DNA from: Ampullaceana balthica
Taxonomy: Eukaryota > Mollusca > Gastropoda > Lymnaeidae
DNA: 64,000 bases
Direction of reading: 5' to 3'
NCBI GenBank assembly: GCA_944989445.1
Contig: CALYLW010000067.1
Span: forward strand, 231,905-295,904
Shown: one piece after another, positions 60,121 to 64,000 of the stretch
How the letters are laid out: each line of letters opens with the position of its first letter
Numbering within the stretch: the stretch's first letter is position 1
Notes under the pieces: generated by a model
What the model was told of the DNA's origin: nothing
The model's database searches: none
Seen by the model: only the letters and a program-made list of their open reading frames with translations
Translations under genes and position numbers: made by a program

Positions 60121-61319
60121 CTGAAATGTGCAACAACAAATGTGTTAACCTCAGACAGAAATGTTTCCCAAGATAATTTTCATCTAGAAATTACTATTCT
60201 GATTGTCACAAAATATAGTCTGAATAAATATAGTCTAAATCAGACTGTTCACTGTGTAATGTTTGCGGATAAATTGAAATGAACTGTATTTCATTAAATT
60301 TTGATATAATATAAAATATATATGCTGTAAACTTCTTACATCTTTTAGATATTTAAGGGAGTATTTTTATATCAAACTGATATTAAATACTCCTATTTCG
60401 CCTTTATGAACTGATTTAATAACTTAATAAATAAGCTAAGTTACTTGTCTGCTCCTATAGAGCTTTAGAGCCTTCAAATTGTTTACAATTTTAATATTCT
60501 TCATTCTTATTTCTTTAAAATTATAGATCTAGTGATGAGTATTGAATCATACAACATTCTTATATAAATCAGGGATGTTTGTAATGGAAAGATGTATTTC
60601 CTCATTTTAATTTAAATCACTTGATAAATGTCAATTTTTGTGTATTTATCTCCCTTGAGAAAGTTCACAGAACCATTGTTATTAGTTTGATAATTTAAGT
60701 AAAAAATCTTCATTTTGTGTGTCCACATGCCCTTCAATGAATTATGAAATAACCATATAATGTCTTTAATTAAATTGTCTTCTTTGTGTTCCTATTCCAG
60801 ATCTTACTCAAATTAGTGATTAAAAGAACAAATTTGTCGAAAAAATTAGATGGCATATGAATCCTAAAAATTAACCCATGCAACACTAACAAAGGTCCAG
60901 AAAAGCTACACCTGAGACAAAGGCCAACACTTGTCTCATTTATCTTATTAGCAAGGGAGGAACCTATAATGAATGGGTAAGGGAAACGATAAAAATTTTT
61001 AATGACTACTGTGCCTCTAGGAGATGATAAACCACATTGGAATCCAGTTTCTGTTACAAAATTTTAGATAATGATATTTTTTATATAAGCCTAAATGAGA
61101 GGCTAAATGAAGACTCATGTCAAGGTATTCAGCTTATTGAGAAATTATTTCAATGAATTCCCTGTAAAAGTGGAAATAACGTCCAAAAGTTAAGTTGTAT
61201 AAAATCAGTATTATGTATTTAAATTAATTATACACATTTTTGTATAAAAGAAATGTTAGTATCTTTGCTTTGTATGACACATATTGAGATTGCCATTTTA
61301 AGTTAAATTATGATGATAC

Positions 61320-61495
61320 CAATGTTCCCTTTAAGCTGCGCGGCCGCGCAGACATCTGACCGATGCCGCGCAGCAGTTTTGAATTACCGCGCAGCAAATT
61401 TGCTAAAATATTGCACAAATAATTGGTGCTGAGCAACTTTGCGCACGAGATTTTTTACTTTCCACACGGACCAACGAACCTTAGAGGGAACATTG
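61320..61495. mobile_element. 176-bp terminal-inverted-repeat element
   Basis: Ends CAATGTTCCCTTTAAG and its reverse complement (CTTAGAGGGAACATTG). The interior contains repeated 'gcgcag' motifs. No clear target duplication. It looks like a MITE; family not assigned. Confidence 0.7.
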
Positions 61496-62116
61496 AATGC
61501 CACTGCATAAATTTTGTTGAATTTTAATGTGTTTAAAGTGTTCAGTGTCATTGTAAATTTCACTTTGATGAACTGACATTAAAACTAATTAAACATAAAT
61601 AAAAGTGTTTTAAATTCTCTACTTTTTAAATAGTTTTAAAAGGTTTTTGCCTAAAAATTTTAAGACTTAGCTTGTTAATTTGAAAAAATAAAATATTATT
61701 TAATTAACGATTATTCTATCCAGATATAATTTAAAAAATTGATTTTTTCCTTCTTTTTTTTGGTCCCATGACCTCATGGTCATTGGGAGTTCCATTAGTT
61801 TCCAATAGAACTTTCTCAAGGCTTGGTCGACTTGGCGGCGCCCATCTCCTCTCCAAGCCAGCGTTGGACATTTTTAGCAATAATCATTCATCAACATTTT
61901 TAATGTGGCTTAACGTGGGCTAGATCCCACGCACCTCAGCTTGTGAGGGGAGCGCGTTATTGGCTTTGCTATCCAACCGCCAATAATAAAGTACAAAACC
62001 ATGTAGAAACAATTTTCACTACTTTTTTCACCAATAATATATGCAAATTAACATTATTTTCCTGATAGATGCTTCAGCTTCAGTGCAATTTAGTTTAACT
62101 TACGCTAATTTTATTA

Positions 62117-62540
62117 GGGTGGCCCAAAACAAGTGGGACCGCCTAGAGCAATCTTGTGCAATATATATAAAATTAAGTTTTGAGCGGTTTTCAACCGTAA
62201 AAGTACAATTATTCTTACTTACTAACTCAACGCATGACGTCATTATTTCATTAACTTCCGGTCGCCATCTTTACATTTTATTTAATATTTTGTTTTTTTT
62301 ATAACAAAAATAACAGCAGAAGATCGTATCCTGATTAAAAATTTGCAAATTGAAAAATAATGGGGAGCCAGGTGAATGATTACTGTTGAGAACCAAGGAG
62401 GACACATTGAATTTGAATTATGATTTTATATAAATTAACATTTGGCAACAATTTATTTGATGTTTTGTAGAAAACAGTTACAAAAAAAATTATTATTTGA
62501 AATTATACAAGACGGTCCAACTTTTTTTTGAGCCACACTG
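62117..62540. mobile_element. Tc1/mariner-like non-autonomous element
   Basis: TA-flanked. The left end (GGGTGGCCCAAAACAAGTGG) and the reverse-complemented right end (CAGTGTGGCTCAAAAAAAAG) form an imperfect ~25-bp inverted repeat. No transposase. Superfamily inferred from the TA flanks. Confidence 0.55.
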
Positions 62541-64000
62541 TAAATTGATTTGGACTTGAAAAATGTACCTGTTTAACTCTTTACTTTTCCATCTTTTATT
62601 TTTGACTCCATAATTATCAAAACGTTCAAGCACACATGTATAAATTTCCAAATCTCATATTATCAATTGTATGTTTTTATGAATTCAAGTAAAAAATTGG
62701 CATAAAACCTCAGAAAGAGTACATTTTGGTGAAAACAATTTGTATTTGTGTTAAATGACTTATTATTATCTTTAGGACTTTAGATGTTAGACTCAAAATC
62801 TAACCCTTTAAAGACTATGAGTCATTATATCCAGAAAGTCTTGTAAAGCAACACTTCATGGTTTTGTTGATTACAAGTTCTTTCAGTTTAAGTTTAAAAA
62901 TAATGTTTCCTAAGTTATTATCTTCATTTTCAAGATTTCATCCAAATCATGCTTATGAAAATAATTGAAATTGAAAAAAGTGGGCTGGAGGAGAAAAAGA
63001 GGAGTCCTATTTATCATTTTAATAGGCATTTATTTTGTAATTACTCTTTTTTTTATCAAAAATAAAATAAAATCAATTTTAAATTGAACCCTTTAAATAC
63101 TTAACTTTTAAGTACTGAATGTGTTTTAGTAAAAATAAAAAAATCGCTTTTTTCCTAATTAGTATATTTGCACTTATGATGGTTATTTGAAAGTTACAAA
63201 AGTAGCAGAAATTATTATTTTGGATAGGTTTTAGTTAATAGATGGCTAATATCAATTTTTGTATATCAATTTCTTTTTTAAGGCTATTACTTGTTTTAAA
63301 TTGTATTTTTAAAAAAATCAATTTAAATTATATAAATAATTTATTTTGGTCAATAAATAGTGATTGAGTTGTTTTAAATAAACAAAAATACATTGTATTG
63401 TAAAGTAACTACTTGTTTTATAAATAATTCCCTAAATTGATAACATGCTTTTAAATTGACAAATAAAATCCCATCAATAACTTCCTAAATGTATGTGGAC
63501 CATCTAATTTGTAATCCTTAAATGGCCTACGATTGATGTATTCCTCAGTTACATGTTTTTAAATTTATTATTTTAAATGGCATTGGTCAGTCAAGTCTGA
63601 ATATACTATGCTATAAATGTCACTTCAAAATTAATTTAGCCCTTCAATACTTCTGTATGCTAGGTAAAAATAAAGTTCTGAAACCAAATTGGTTTTGGGC
63701 ATGAAGTTTATAATTTTTCTTTTCTACCAGAAAATCAAACTATAATAAACTGATAAGCTATTTCTTTAAGAAGCTTGTAAACATTAACAGCAATGTGTTT
63801 TATGAATAACTTTAAAGGAACACAAATTATTCCTATTAATTGATAGAGTAACTTGTATTTGCCTGTGCATGAGTATGATTTATATTAAAGTATGATTCAA
63901 AATTATTTCTTAATTTCTATTGTAGATTAAAAATTTTCATTCAACTTTAACTTTTTATAAATTTGTCCAAAGTTAGTTTTACCTTAAAACTTAAATATAA

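Larger units (their letters stand above)
60121..64000. other. Right-end intron or upstream region, no exon recognised
   Basis: AT-rich, with no discoidin-type exon on either strand that I can see. It holds two inverted-repeat elements (61320-61495, 62117-62540) and an unassigned GC-richer stretch at about 61760-61985. Whether it is an intron of the same gene depends on finding the missing partner of D0. Confidence 0.5.

Noticed and set aside
61021..61075. Possible missing first exon for D0 (minus-strand TGGATTCCA near 61035)
   Set aside because: No Cys-PMG or QLTASS-like sequence lies upstream in a continuous frame, so it is most likely a chance match.
62041..62304. Plus-strand frame starting 'IIFLIDASASV', reminiscent of a von Willebrand A MIDAS motif
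   Set aside because: The similarity is only about 10 residues, the frame runs straight into an inverted-repeat element, and no further VWA motif or splice context follows.

Overview
This is AT-rich animal DNA: intron-dense, with GT-AG splice junctions throughout and many eukaryotic transposon relics. It is most likely from an invertebrate. A mollusc, perhaps a gastropod, is my guess from the overall character only, not from a recognised marker.

Almost the whole window (about 0.46 to 60.1 kb) is the interior of ONE giant gene on the minus strand. I could place 82 exons (19,773 coding nt, about 6,590 codons). They encode a secreted-type protein made of tandem discoidin (F5/8 type C) domains separated by Pro/Thr-rich, mucin-like linkers. 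Read 5'->3' (right to left), an orphan half-domain D0 is followed by eight copies of a 10-exon, four-domain super-repeat A-B-C-D (SR1 to SR8), giving 32 complete discoidin domains. A is split over 3 exons (phases 1-2, 2-0, 0-1), B over 3 (1-2, 2-2, 2-1), C and D over 2 each (1-2, 2-1). Every domain is therefore a symmetric phase 1-1 module. Exon length modulo 3 agrees with this phase scheme in 81 of 82 exons. The exception, at 6200-6342, carries a one-base frameshift. SR7 alone carries, after its D domain, an 8-cysteine WxxW/CysD domain like those of gel-forming mucins and CILP, plus a small Pro/Thr exon. The gene's start and end lie outside the window.

The introns hold two kinds of material. 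(1) Minisatellites and small tandem duplications abut or contain splice sites again and again: acceptor-containing arrays at 9.57-11.21, 15.24-15.47 and 40.0-40.6 kb, and donor-containing arrays at 53.5-54.2 and 57.0-57.77 kb, plus several two-copy versions. The 57 kb array repeats an exon end and its donor in 42-base in-frame steps. (2) Transposable elements: two Helitron-like non-autonomous copies with GTT arrays, a hAT-type element with a perfect 8-bp target duplication and an internal tRNA-like sequence, a 5'-truncated non-LTR retrotransposon inserted at donor position +6, a pogo/Tigger-like element with a nested tRNA-derived SINE, SINE-tail relics, a foldback palindrome and other terminal-inverted-repeat elements.

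The right end (60.1-64 kb) has no recognised exon and contains two short inverted-repeat elements. A plausible role for the protein is a very large extracellular mucus, adhesive or clotting-type scaffold that binds glycans or membranes through many discoidin domains. That role is inference from domain content only.
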